Assembly: GCF_039872745.1 (NCBI RefSeq)
Contig: NZ_JBDPZD010000002.1
Span: forward strand, 558,001-622,000
DNA: 64,000 bases
Direction of reading: 5' to 3'
From: Pelomonas paludis
GTDB lineage: Bacteria > Pseudomonadota > Gammaproteobacteria > Burkholderiales > Burkholderiaceae_C
Part shown: in pieces, positions 32,838-44,520 of the stretch
How positions within the stretch are numbered: position 1 is the stretch's first letter
Layout of the letters: each line of letters starts with the position of its first letter
Position numbers and translations under genes: made by a program
The notes under the pieces: generated by a model
Database searches by the model: none
What the model saw: the letters and a program-made list of their open reading frames with translations, nothing else
What the model was told of the DNA's origin: nothing

Positions 32838-33984
32838 GCCGCAAGCAACTGCGCATGGAGACCTTCTACCGCGAGCAGCGCCGGCGCTTTGGTGTGCTGA
32901 TGCAAGGCGGCGAGCCGCGCGGCGGGCAGTGGAACTTTGACGCCGAGAACCGCGCCGCTTTCGGCCCCGGCGGCCCCGGCAGCCTGCCGCCACCGGCGCG
33001 CTTTGCGCCCGACGCCATCACCGCCGAGGTGCTGGCCGAGGTGGCCACCCGCTTTGCGAAGCACCCTGGGTCCTTGGCCGACTTTGCCTGGCCCGTCACG
33101 CGCGAGCAGGCGCTTCAATCGCTGCAGCGCTTCATCACCGAGCGCCTGCCCCTGTTCGGGCACTACCAGGACGCCATGTGGCCCGGCGAGCCCTGGCTGT
33201 ATCACGCGCATCTGTCGGCGGCGCTCAACCTCAAGCTGCTCAATCCGCGCGAGGTGGTGGACGCCGCCGTGGCTGCGCTCGACGCCGGCCACGCCCCGCT
33301 CACCAGCGTCGAAGGCTTTGTGCGCCAGATCCTCGGCTGGCGCGAGTACGTGCGCGGCATCTACTGGACCCAGATGCCCGGCTACCTGGACCTCAACGCC
33401 CTGGGCGCCGAGGCCGATCTGCCCGCCTGGTACTGGACCGGCGATACCGACATGGCCTGCCTGCGCGACACCCTGCGCCAGACCCTGGCCACCGGCTACG
33501 CCCACCACATTCAGCGCCTGATGGTGACCGGCCTCTACGCCTTGCTGCTGGGCGTGAGGCCGCAGCAGGTGCACGAATGGTTTTTGGCCGTGCATGTCGA
33601 CGCCGTCGAGTGGGTGGAGCTGCCCAACACCCTTGGCATGAGCCAGTTTGGCGACGGCGGCCTGATGGCCAGCAAGCCCTACATCGCCAGCGGCGCCTAC
33701 ATCGACCGCCAGAGCCCCTACTGCGCCACCTGCCGCTACCGCCCGGCCGAGCGCACGGGGCCGCAGGCCTGCCCCTTCACCACCCTGTACTGGGACTTCC
33801 TGCTGCGCCACGAGACCCGCTTCGCCAGCCACCCGCGCCTGGCCCTGCAGGTGCGCAACCTCGCGCGGCTCGACGAGGCCGAGCGCCACGCCATCCAGAC
33901 CCAGGCGCAGGCCCTGCGCCAATCCTCGGGGCCCCAAGCCACCCCTTAGACTCCCGGCCCGCCCACGAACTGCCGGAGTCCCCG

Positions 33985-34806
33985 ATGCGCTTGATGCGCC
34001 TGTTTCTGCTTTCCGCCACGCTGCTTGCCCTCGTCGGCTGCGCCGCACCTCAACTGCCTGGCATCCGTGATCGGGCACCGGGCGACACGCACGGCATTGC
34101 CCAGGCCGAGGCCGTCAAGCAGGTCAGCAACACCGCCAAGCACCTGGACGACGGCAAGTCCATCGTCTACAGCCAGAACTTTGGCGGTGGCGGCGTCGGC
34201 GTTGGCCTCTTGCTGGGGCCACTGGGCGTGGCTGCCAACGTGGCAATGATCGACGCCGTTACCAAGGCCGACGTGGCCAAGCTCTTCGGCCGCGTCAAGC
34301 TCGACCCCATCGCCCTGTTCACCGAGGCCAGCAATGGCACGCCGTTGACGCTGCAAACCCCAGGCACTGCGGCGGTGGTGCGTTTCACGCCCTACCTGCT
34401 GGTCGTGAAGGTCTCGGAATCGGTCCTGGCGCCGGCGGCGGCGCTGTTCGTCGAGGCACCGGCAGCGGCGCCTGGCAAGACCTACACCACCAAGTACGTG
34501 TACCAGTTGTCGCCGCAGTTCTCGCTCGATGCCTTGGCCGGCATCAGCGACGTTCAGCTCGCCACACTGACGGACGAGGCACGCGAGGCCTATCGGCAGT
34601 TGATCGCGTTTTACCTGCGAGACAGCAATCAGGCGGTCAGCCGCGAGCCCAAGATCGTCTTCAAGTCGGCGTTCATGAATCCGCGCTTCGATTACGAGAT
34701 GCCGGGCTCACTGATTGAGCAGGCAGGGCCGCAGGTGTGGGTGCGCAGCTTTGGCGGCGTCTTCGCGGTGCCCAAGGCCGGCATCAGCTACACCGTGCAA
34801 CGCTGA
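33985..34806 (+). CDS. Lipoprotein of unknown function
   Basis: The 273-residue protein starts MRLMRLFLLSATLLALVGCA, a lipoprotein signal with the lipobox LVGC. A glycine-rich hydrophobic patch (GGGGVGVGLLLGPLGVAA, about residues 66-83) follows and could insert in a membrane. The rest is beta-rich with no recognised domain. ATG 33985 follows a GGAG site by 7 bases. The frame is open upstream inside the photolyase gene, but that part is a shadow. Function not assigned. Confidence 0.75.
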   Translation: MRLMRLFLLSATLLALVGCAAPQLPGIRDRAPGDTHGIAQAEAVKQVSNTAKHLDDGKSIVYSQNFGGGGVGVGLLLGPLGVAANVAMIDAVTKADVAKLFGRVKLDPIALFTEASNGTPLTLQTPGTAAVVRFTPYLLVVKVSESVLAPAAALFVEAPAAAPGKTYTTKYVYQLSPQFSLDALAGISDVQLATLTDEAREAYRQLIAFYLRDSNQAVSREPKIVFKSAFMNPRFDYEMPGSLIEQAGPQVWVRSFGGVFAVPKAGISYTVQR

Positions 34807-34875
34807 GCTTGCTATCGCATTGCACTGAATCGGGTGCTCGATGCGCTGCTGGATGACGCGCTTGAGCGAGCTGTT

Positions 34876-37398
34876 CTAGACAGTATTAAGGCTGCTGCGC
34901 AGCCCCCGGCGCCGCGCCAACAGCAGCGCCAGGCCGCCCAGGGCCAGCAGGGCGCTGGCGGGCTCGGGCACCGGCGCAATGCGCACCTCGCCCGTGCTGT
35001 AGAGCTGGCTCAAGTCCACCCGCTCGGTGGCCACGCCGTGCACCTGCACGTTGGCAAAGCGACCGGCAGCGTGCGCAAAGTCCAGCAGGTCAAACACGCC
35101 GCCGCTCGCGGCGCCGGCATCTACCTGCAAGATGAGGGTGCCATCGAGGCTCAGCGCATCGATGCCTCTCAGATGGCCAGCCCGGCCGCTGCCGAGCGCC
35201 AGTTGCAGCTGCGCGTGTTCGCCCAGGCTGAGGTCGCCGCCGCCAAAGTCGACCCCAGCCGTGCCACCGCCGGGCGCAAAGCCGGCCAGAAGGCGCACCC
35301 CGCCCTTGAAGCTGCCGGTCCCACTGACGTCGCCCAGAAAGCTCAGCACCCCCTGGTTCGACACCACGCGGCCGTCGTTGACGAAGGCGCCTTGCACCTG
35401 CGAGCTGCCCTCGCTGAGCAGGACGCCGTCCGAAGCCAGGTGGATGCCGTTCACGCTGGCCAGGCGGCCGCCCTGGTCCAGAAAGACCTTGGCGTTCAAC
35501 TCGGCCAGGTCCGCGTCATTGAGCGACACCAAGTGGCTGCCCACCACCAGGTGGCCGCCAAAGTCGATGCCATCGCCGCGAGACAGATCGCCCAGCAGCA
35601 GGCTGCCCGTGGCCTCGATGCGATGCTCCTTGCCGGTGCCGCCACTCACCGCCACGGCCGCCGTGCCGGCCCCCACAAGATAGGGCACGCTGTTCATGTC
35701 GAGCCGGCCGTTGGCGTCACCCGCCAGCACTCCTCCGTTCAGCTGCAGGGACTTGGCCTGCAGGCTGCCCCCGGCCAGCAGCAGCACGCTGCCCGTGGGC
35801 AGACTGAGCCGCTCGGCCACTTCGAGCCGCTGCTGGGCGCCGAGGCTCAGGGCCTTGGGCAAACCGCCCTGCCCGAGTTGCTGGTCGCCCGCGTCGTAGC
35901 GCAACAGGCCGCGCTGCCACACGAACCCAGCGCCCGGGTTCAGCGTCATGCCCTGTGCCAGCGTCAGGCTGCCGCCATCCAGCGTCACGATGCCGCCCGC
36001 CCCCATCCACAGCGTCCCGGCCTGCACCTGGCCGCCGTCGCCGATGTTCAGGCGGCCACTGCCAGCACCGCCCACCGACAGCGTGCCCGACACCGCCCAC
36101 AGCGCCTGGCCACCGCGCACGTCGACCAAGCCACTGCTGGCGACGTTGTTGCCTACCGTGGCGCTGGTGGTGGCCAGCTGCGCGCCATTGCGCACCGTCA
36201 CATCGCCCTGGCCGACATTGGCCACGGTGAGACGGCCACCGTCCCAGCGCGTGCCCACGCCGTCCAGCTTCAGCGCGCCGCGCGCATTGCCGTCGTCACC
36301 CAGCACCAAGGCGCCGCTCTGGACCGTGGCCCCGCTCTCCACACGCACGGTGCCAAAGCGGGCCTGGCCAATCACCAAGACGCCGTCGTTGTGCCACCGC
36401 GTGCCGGCATCGCGCAGCACCAGCTCGCCCGACCCCATGGTCTGGTTGGCCAGCAAGGTGTTGTGGGTGCTGAGCTGCGCGCCCCCCGACAGCTCCAGGT
36501 GGGCCTCGCCCGCACTGGCCAGCACCAGCAGCTCACTCACCGTCCAGCTGGCACCGGCGGCCAGTTGCATGCGGGTCACGCCATAGGCCGCTTGGGCCAG
36601 CGTGGCGTTCAGGCTCTGCCAGCTCGTGCCGGCACCCAGGTTGATGAAGGAGCGTTGGCTGCCAGTGGTGAGCAGGTTGTCCACCTGCGCGCTGGTGCCC
36701 GCCTGCGCGTCCACGGTGGTGCCGGTCAGGCGCTCGGAATTCAGCGTCAGGGCGCCGATGCTCAGGGCACCGCCGGTGTGCCGCAGCAAGGCGTCGCCCC
36801 CGGTGGCTGGCGCCTCCAGCACCAGGCGCTGGAAGCTGGCCGTGCCACCGCTTTGCTCATAGCGCGGCTTGTTGCCTTGCAGCAGCATTTCGGTGGCCGT
36901 CAGCGTGCCCGATTGCAGCGTGTAGTCGCCAAAGCGCACCAGGGCGCGCTCCAGGTTCACGCTGCCACCGTTTTGCAGCAGGCGACCGCGTTGCTCAGCC
37001 TCACCCAGCTCATTGCCCAGGGTCAGCAGTTGCAAGCGCAGCGAGCCTTTGTCCACCATCAGGCCGGTGGCAAAGCTGGCCGATCCGCGCGCGTCCAGCC
37101 ACTGCGCGCTGGCATTGAAGGGCGTGCGGCTGGCACCCGCCAGGGGCGTCAGCAACTCGGCGCTGGCCTGGGCATTGACGAGGAAGACCTGGTCCGCCGC
37201 CAGCGGCGGCAGCGCCCCCGAGGCGCCGCCGGCCAGCGTGGACCAACAGCTGATCTGGCCCTGGCTGTTGGGCGCGGCCAGCACGCCCAGCCAGTCGGCG
37301 TTGCCGCAGCCTCCGATATAGGTCCACCAGCGCTGGGCGGCGGGGGCGGGCGAGGCCAGCAGGCTGAGGCTGGCCAACAGGGCAAGACGTGCTTTCAT
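34876..37398 (-). CDS. T5SS/PEP-CTERM-repeat surface protein A
   Basis: The 840-residue protein has a signal peptide (LALLASLSLLASPAPA) and an N-terminal region with two cysteines (YIGGCGNADWLG ... ISCW). A long passenger of beta-helix repeats follows, with segments such as LVLGDDGNARGALKLDGVG, of the kind called T5SS/PEP-CTERM-associated repeats. A PEP-CTERM tail closes it (VPEPASALLALGG, hydrophobic, RRR). No beta-barrel autotransporter domain is present; exosortase processing would replace it. It is divergent from a paralogue with the same N-terminal motif. The role is probably cell-surface adhesion or matrix. Confidence 0.85.
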   Translation of the reverse strand: MKARLALLASLSLLASPAPAAQRWWTYIGGCGNADWLGVLAAPNSQGQISCWSTLAGGASGALPPLAADQVFLVNAQASAELLTPLAGASRTPFNASAQWLDARGSASFATGLMVDKGSLRLQLLTLGNELGEAEQRGRLLQNGGSVNLERALVRFGDYTLQSGTLTATEMLLQGNKPRYEQSGGTASFQRLVLEAPATGGDALLRHTGGALSIGALTLNSERLTGTTVDAQAGTSAQVDNLLTTGSQRSFINLGAGTSWQSLNATLAQAAYGVTRMQLAAGASWTVSELLVLASAGEAHLELSGGAQLSTHNTLLANQTMGSGELVLRDAGTRWHNDGVLVIGQARFGTVRVESGATVQSGALVLGDDGNARGALKLDGVGTRWDGGRLTVANVGQGDVTVRNGAQLATTSATVGNNVASSGLVDVRGGQALWAVSGTLSVGGAGSGRLNIGDGGQVQAGTLWMGAGGIVTLDGGSLTLAQGMTLNPGAGFVWQRGLLRYDAGDQQLGQGGLPKALSLGAQQRLEVAERLSLPTGSVLLLAGGSLQAKSLQLNGGVLAGDANGRLDMNSVPYLVGAGTAAVAVSGGTGKEHRIEATGSLLLGDLSRGDGIDFGGHLVVGSHLVSLNDADLAELNAKVFLDQGGRLASVNGIHLASDGVLLSEGSSQVQGAFVNDGRVVSNQGVLSFLGDVSGTGSFKGGVRLLAGFAPGGGTAGVDFGGGDLSLGEHAQLQLALGSGRAGHLRGIDALSLDGTLILQVDAGAASGGVFDLLDFAHAAGRFANVQVHGVATERVDLSQLYSTGEVRIAPVPEPASALLALGGLALLLARRRGLRSSLNTV

Positions 37399-37466
37399 GC
37401 CGCGCACGATGCCGCGTGCGCCGGGCACTGCCCATCCGCCAAACGGATCGCACACCCCGTCCGAAA

Positions 37467-37485
37467 GGATGGGGTGCCCCCATCC
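37467..37485. promoter_or_regulatory. Perfect palindrome in the shared promoter of the two surface-protein genes
   Basis: GGATGGGG-TGC-CCCCATCC is an 8-base perfect inverted repeat near the centre of the 131-base gap between the two divergent PEP-CTERM-repeat genes. Its position suits an operator acting on both. No regulator can be named. Confidence 0.5.
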
Positions 37486-37529
37486 CACTGGACGATGCGT
37501 GCACGCCGCTGTCTTCCTAGAGTGAAGGC

Positions 37530-40500
37530 ATGAAACCTTCACTGCGCCTGCCCCTGATCACGGCTGCCTGCCTGATCGCCCTCAGCCCCCGCCCGTCGAT
37601 CGCCACCGACCACCGATGGCAGTTCATCGGCGGCTGCCGCGCGGCTGACTGGTTCGGCCTGCCCAGCGGCAGCAACAGCCAGGGCATGCCCACCTGCTGG
37701 GCCATCACCGACGGCAGCATCACGGGCCTGGCAGCGCCGACCCTGACCGACAACGCCTACATCCAGCTCAGCACCGCCACGGCCGAGACCCTGGTGAGCT
37801 TTGCGCAGCCGCAGCGCGCCAGCTCGTCCAGCGGCTTCGCCTCGCTGCTGTCGATGGCCGGCAGCACCAGCTTTGCGGCGGGGCTGGACATGGCGCGCGG
37901 CTCGCTGCACGTGACGACCCTGACCCTCGGGACTGTGCAGATTGGCCTGGGCACCAGCACCACCCGGCTGGGCCGCATCGCCCAGAGCGGCGGCGAGCTG
38001 CAGGTGATCGGCACAGCCACCGTCCTGGGCGGCAGCTGGGACCTGAGCGCCGGCACCGCCTATGCCGGCACCCTGAAGCTGCAAAGCACGGCGGCGGCGT
38101 CCAGCTTCAAGCAGACCGGGGGCACGCTCAACGCCGGCAGCCTGGAGCTGTCCAGCCTGGCCGGGCAGACCGCCAGCTTTGTGCAGACGGCGGGCACGGC
38201 GCAGATCAACCAGCTCGAAGTCGGCAGCACCAACACCAACCTGGGCACGCCGGCCGCCAGCTTTGTGAGCCTGAGCGGCGCGGGCAGCCTGCTTAACGGC
38301 ACGGGGTCCTTCATCATCGGCTCGGCCGGCTCCGGCGCCTTGACCGTACAGGGCGGCGCACGCTGGAACAGCGCGGGCGGCGTGGTCGGCGCGCTGGCAG
38401 ACGGCCAAGTCACCGTCACCGGCGTGGGTAGCCTGACCTCAGCCAGCGGCGCCATCAGCGTGGGCATGCCGGGCGGCACGGGCCGCATCGTGCTCGACCA
38501 GGGCGCACGCCTGCAGGGCACCAGCCTGTCCTTGAACAACGCGCCCGCCCTCTACGGCGGCGCCATGGGCGCCGCGCTGGACATGGGCGGCAGCAACACC
38601 ACGGCAAGCTTCACCGGGGCCGTGCTCGTGGGCGATGTCGGCCGCGGGCGGCTCTCGGTGCACGACGGTGCCACGCTCACCAGCCAGAGTGGCGACGTGG
38701 GTGCCAATGCGCTTTACCGGGGCAATGTGGACCTCAGCGGTGGCGCGAGCTGGGTCGTCAGCAGCAGCCTGGCGCTGGGCAGCCGGGGCGTGTCCAGCGT
38801 GACGGTGGACAGCGGCGCCCTGCTCAAGGCCAACACCCTGAGCATGGGCACCGAAGGCGGCGCGCGCGGCGTGCTCAGCGTCAGCGGCTACGGCTCGCGC
38901 CTGCGCACCGCTGGCGACACCAGCATCGGCGGCACCGGCTGGGCCACGGTGAGCCTGCTGAACGGCGCCAGCGCCGAGCTGGGCGCCACGCAGCTCGGCT
39001 TCGGCCTCAGCGACGGCGAGAACAGCATCGAACTGCACGGCGCCAGCCAGCTGACGGTGAACGGCAACCTGGTGCTGGGCCTGATGAGCAATGGCGTGGT
39101 GCGCGCCGACGGCGGCAGCCAGATCCAGGTCAATGGCGACGCCAAGCTCGCCTACTCGGGGCTGGGCAATGGCCGCGTGCTGCTCTCGGGCGCCGGCACC
39201 CGCTGGAGCCAGACGGGCCTGCTCAGCGTCGGCCTGCTGGGGATGGGCAACTTCACGGCCAATCAGGGCGCCCAGGTCCAGATCGGGCAGAACCTGAACA
39301 TCGGCAAATCGGGTGGCAGCGGCGCGCTGCTGCTGGACGGCCCGGGCACCAGCCTGACGGGCAAGTGGGCCAGCGTGGGCGAGCAGGGCGAAGGCGCGTT
39401 GACCGTGCTCGGTGGCGCCACCGCGCTGTTCGACGGCAGCCTGAGCTTTGGCAGCGGCGCACAAGGGCGCGGCAGCCTGAACCTGGGCGGCACCGGCAGC
39501 AGCGTCACGGCCAATGGCAGCCTGGTGCTGGGCAGCGGCGGCACGGGCGCGCTCTACCTCGGCGAAGGCGGCCAGTTGCAAACCGGCACGGCCCAGATCG
39601 GCACGGCCGCCACCGGCCACGGCCATGCCGAGGTCTGGAGCCCCGGCACGCGCTGGGGCATCAATGGTGACTTGCGCGTCGGCTTCGCGCAGCCGGGCGA
39701 ACTGAGCATCACCGATGGCGCCCTGGTCGAAGTGAGCGGCACCACGCGCAAGGAGAACCCACTGGGCAGCCTGCTGCTGCAAAACGCCACCCTGCGCAGC
39801 GGCGCCGTGGCCCTGGGCCAGCCAGGGCAGTTGGACTGGCGCAGCGGCACCCTGCACGTGACGGGCGCCGGCGGCGTGGCGCTGGACGGCGCGCAGCTGC
39901 CCTTTGTGCTGCAGCTGGAAGCCGGCCGCACGCTCAAGGTGGACCAAGCCCTGCAACTGGGCGCTGGCTCCGCGCTGCTGATGGCCCCGGGCGGAACGCT
40001 GCAGGCCGGCAGCGTGACGCTGGACGGCGGCTTCATCTCGGCCTTGGGTGCGGGCGCCCCGGCCCTGTCCATGAGCCAGATCGACAACCTCAGCGGCCGG
40101 GGCCTCGTCAACGCCGCTGTGCACGGCGGCCAGGGCTACAACACCTGGATCCGCGCGGCCGGCGGCTCGCTCACCCTGGGCCAGTTGGCACGCAGCGACG
40201 CCATCGCCTACCAAGGCGTGCTCGACACGCAGGACCAGACCGTGCTGCTGCTCGACACCGACCTGGCCGAGCTGGGGGTCTCGACCCTGGTGCGCGACGG
40301 CGGCCGCCTGGCCAGCGTGAACGGCGCCACCATCACCGCCGGCGAAGAACTGCGCAGCTACGGCAATGCCAGCGTGCAAGGGCGTTTTGTGAACAACGGC
40401 CTGGTGGTGGCCGAGACCGGCCGCATCAGCTTTGTGGACGCGGTCTCAGGCGCGGGCGACTTCATGGGCGACGTGCACTTTGAGGCCGGCTACAGCCCCG

Positions 40501-40895
40501 GCAACAGCCCGGCCAGCGTGCACTTCCACGGCGGCAATCTCTACTTCGACCGCAACAGCCAGCTCGACCTGGAAGTAGGCCCCGCCTCCGATCAGTTGCT
40601 CGACATCGGGCTGCTGCACTTTGAAGGCCGGCTCCGCCTGATCTTCCAGCCCGGCTTCAAGCTGGCGCCGGGGCAAAGCCTGCAACTGCTGCAGTTCGCC
40701 AACTTCGAGGGCAACCTGGACCCCGCCCGCATCGACGTGCTGGGCTACGACGCCGGCCTGCTCGACCTGCAGCAGCTGACCCAGCATGGCCTGCTGGCCA
40801 CCCCGGCCGTGCCCGAGCCCTCCAGTTGGCTGATGGGCCTGGTGGGCGGCCTGGCCATGGTGCTGCGCCTACGCCGCCGCAGACCAGAGCGCTGA
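37530..40895 (+). CDS. T5SS/PEP-CTERM-repeat surface protein B
   Basis: The 1121-residue paralogue of the divergent neighbour. It opens with a signal peptide (LPLITAACLIALSPRPSIA) and the shared N-terminal motif (FIGGCRAADWFG ... PTCW). About 900 residues of glycine-rich beta-helix repeats follow (for example GSAGSGALTVQGGARWNSAG). A PEP-CTERM tail ends it (VPEPSSWLMGLVGG, hydrophobic, RLRRRR). It is much longer than protein A because of additional repeats. It ends with a hairpin shared with the convergent clpB gene. Confidence 0.87.
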   Translation: MKPSLRLPLITAACLIALSPRPSIATDHRWQFIGGCRAADWFGLPSGSNSQGMPTCWAITDGSITGLAAPTLTDNAYIQLSTATAETLVSFAQPQRASSSSGFASLLSMAGSTSFAAGLDMARGSLHVTTLTLGTVQIGLGTSTTRLGRIAQSGGELQVIGTATVLGGSWDLSAGTAYAGTLKLQSTAAASSFKQTGGTLNAGSLELSSLAGQTASFVQTAGTAQINQLEVGSTNTNLGTPAASFVSLSGAGSLLNGTGSFIIGSAGSGALTVQGGARWNSAGGVVGALADGQVTVTGVGSLTSASGAISVGMPGGTGRIVLDQGARLQGTSLSLNNAPALYGGAMGAALDMGGSNTTASFTGAVLVGDVGRGRLSVHDGATLTSQSGDVGANALYRGNVDLSGGASWVVSSSLALGSRGVSSVTVDSGALLKANTLSMGTEGGARGVLSVSGYGSRLRTAGDTSIGGTGWATVSLLNGASAELGATQLGFGLSDGENSIELHGASQLTVNGNLVLGLMSNGVVRADGGSQIQVNGDAKLAYSGLGNGRVLLSGAGTRWSQTGLLSVGLLGMGNFTANQGAQVQIGQNLNIGKSGGSGALLLDGPGTSLTGKWASVGEQGEGALTVLGGATALFDGSLSFGSGAQGRGSLNLGGTGSSVTANGSLVLGSGGTGALYLGEGGQLQTGTAQIGTAATGHGHAEVWSPGTRWGINGDLRVGFAQPGELSITDGALVEVSGTTRKENPLGSLLLQNATLRSGAVALGQPGQLDWRSGTLHVTGAGGVALDGAQLPFVLQLEAGRTLKVDQALQLGAGSALLMAPGGTLQAGSVTLDGGFISALGAGAPALSMSQIDNLSGRGLVNAAVHGGQGYNTWIRAAGGSLTLGQLARSDAIAYQGVLDTQDQTVLLLDTDLAELGVSTLVRDGGRLASVNGATITAGEELRSYGNASVQGRFVNNGLVVAETGRISFVDAVSGAGDFMGDVHFEAGYSPGNSPASVHFHGGNLYFDRNSQLDLEVGPASDQLLDIGLLHFEGRLRLIFQPGFKLAPGQSLQLLQFANFEGNLDPARIDVLGYDAGLLDLQQLTQHGLLATPAVPEPSSWLMGLVGGLAMVLRLRRRRPER

Positions 40896-40917
40896 ATCGG
40901 CCCCTAGGGGTCGTTCA
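40891..40917. terminator. Bidirectional hairpin between surface protein B and clpB
   Basis: CTGAA, then CGG, CCCC, TA, GGGG, TCG and TTCAG form a long stem with one bulged T, overlapping the surface-protein stop. It lies between two convergent genes, as expected for a bidirectional terminator. There is no strong T run on either side, so efficiency is uncertain. Confidence 0.5.
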
Positions 40918-40928
40918 GCGTCCTGCCC

Positions 40929-43523
<2,595 letters not shown>

Positions 43524-43528
43524 GAAAG

Positions 43529-43572
43529 AAATCCTCCGGTTGCACCCGAGTTGGGCATCAGCCGGAGGATTT
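43529..43572 (-). promoter_or_regulatory. Hairpin burying the clpB ribosome binding site
   Basis: In clpB mRNA sense, AAATCCTCCGG (43572 to 43562) is followed by a 22-base loop and then CCGGAGGATTT (43539 to 43529), an 11-base perfect stem. The 3' arm contains the GGAGGA Shine-Dalgarno of clpB, and CTTTC then the ATG follow. The loop can itself form a small CCC/GGG stem. The arrangement is that of an RNA thermometer or other translational switch. The T-rich base also allows a terminator for the upstream PEP-CTERM gene. Confidence 0.65.
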
Positions 43573-43586
43573 CAAGTTGCGTCAGA

Positions 43587-44429
43587 TCAAGGCTTGGCGC
43601 GGCGGCGGCGCCAGAGCAGGGTCACCAGGCCCAGCGACATCAGCGCCACGCTGCCGGGCTCGGGCACGGGCGGCGTCCCCAGGGCATTGGTGACGCTTGG
43701 GCCCAGGATGAAGGAGGCCCCCGGGTGGGCCGCTGCCCAGTCGGGGTCGATCTCGAAGAGCGGGTCCACCCAGGCCGTTGCGCTGGAGCCGTACTTGGAC
43801 TGGGCCGCGATGCGGGCCGTGGCGAGCATGGAGAGCCGCCCGATCTCGCCCGGAGACGCACTGCCGAAGCTGGCAATCAAGAGGTTGAACTCGAAGTCGT
43901 GCAACACACCGCAATCGGGCGAGCCGGCGGAGCAGCCAAAGCTGAGATTGGTGCGCTGCAGGCTGCCGCCCGGAGGCAGGCCGCCGGGGGTGTTGGACAC
44001 CGCCACGCGCACATAGCCGCTGGCGCTGCCCTCGTTGTCGGCAAACAGGTAGTAGTGGCCACGTACCGTGATGGGCACGACTTCGCTGAAAACGCTGTTG
44101 GTTTGCACCAGAAAGTCGTATTGCACCGCCGCGCTGGCCGTGGCGTTCAAGTTGGATTGGTTGGTGGTGAACCAGCCCGGCGTGAAGACCCCCGCCTGCG
44201 CCACCGGCGCGCCAAGGCTGGACATGAAGGAGAAGCTGGCGTTGGACGCCAGCTTGGTGCCACTGCCGGGCGTGAAGACGGTTTCGCTCTGCCCCAGGGC
44301 CGGGTTTTCATAGCCATAGGCGCCATAGCTCCAGAGGCTGGGCAGGGCACTGGCGGGCAGGCAGACGGCGAGCGCAAGTGCACCGGCGAAACGACGGGCG
44401 CGGCGAAGGATTCGGTTGGGTGTGGGCAT
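43587..44429 (-). CDS. PEP-CTERM secreted protein
   Basis: The 280-residue protein has a signal peptide (RFAGALALAVCLPASA) and a beta-rich body without a recognised domain. Features include SYGAYGYENPALGQSE, HYYLFADNEGSASGYVRV, and a likely disulphide pair in SFGCSAGSPDCG. The C-terminal sorting tail is VPEPGSVALMSLGLVTLLWR followed by RRR. ATG 44429 lies 8 bases after GGAG. The function is unknown; it may be cell-surface or extracellular matrix. It reads toward clpB, 63 bases away. Confidence 0.85.
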   Translation of the reverse strand: MPTPNRILRRARRFAGALALAVCLPASALPSLWSYGAYGYENPALGQSETVFTPGSGTKLASNASFSFMSSLGAPVAQAGVFTPGWFTTNQSNLNATASAAVQYDFLVQTNSVFSEVVPITVRGHYYLFADNEGSASGYVRVAVSNTPGGLPPGGSLQRTNLSFGCSAGSPDCGVLHDFEFNLLIASFGSASPGEIGRLSMLATARIAAQSKYGSSATAWVDPLFEIDPDWAAAHPGASFILGPSVTNALGTPPVPEPGSVALMSLGLVTLLWRRRRAKP

Positions 44430-44520
44430 GGGCGGTGTCTCCAGGAGATTCGCGCCCAGTGTCGAAACCAAGGGGTTACCGATGGGTAACGCAAGTGGCT
44501 GCCAGCGGCGGCCTGCGGCG

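Larger units (their letters stand above)
32163..33949 (+). pseudogene. Cryptochrome/photolyase-related gene (FeS-BCP type), interrupted
   Basis: The two halves encode one photolyase-related protein of the iron-sulphur bacterial group. The N-terminal half (32163 to about 32598) starts LRHLVLVLGDQLDL. The C-terminal half (from 32838) runs from GRKQLRMETFYREQRRR to the stop and includes GDTDMACLRDTLRQTL, YAHHIQRLMVTGLYALL and the cysteines of CATCRYRP and CPF. Between them lies a 32-bp-inverted-repeat element containing the Ns. Removing 32599-32837 joins the halves in frame through Ala-Arg-Gly-Arg-Lys, so the gene was intact before insertion. Without excision the product would be truncated. Confidence 0.85.

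Noticed and set aside
34834..37533. 899-codon open frame opposite the PEP-CTERM surface protein A
   Set aside because: It is a GC-rich antisense shadow (Gln/His/Arg/Ala-rich, no motifs) of a gene with signal peptide, repeats and PEP-CTERM tail.
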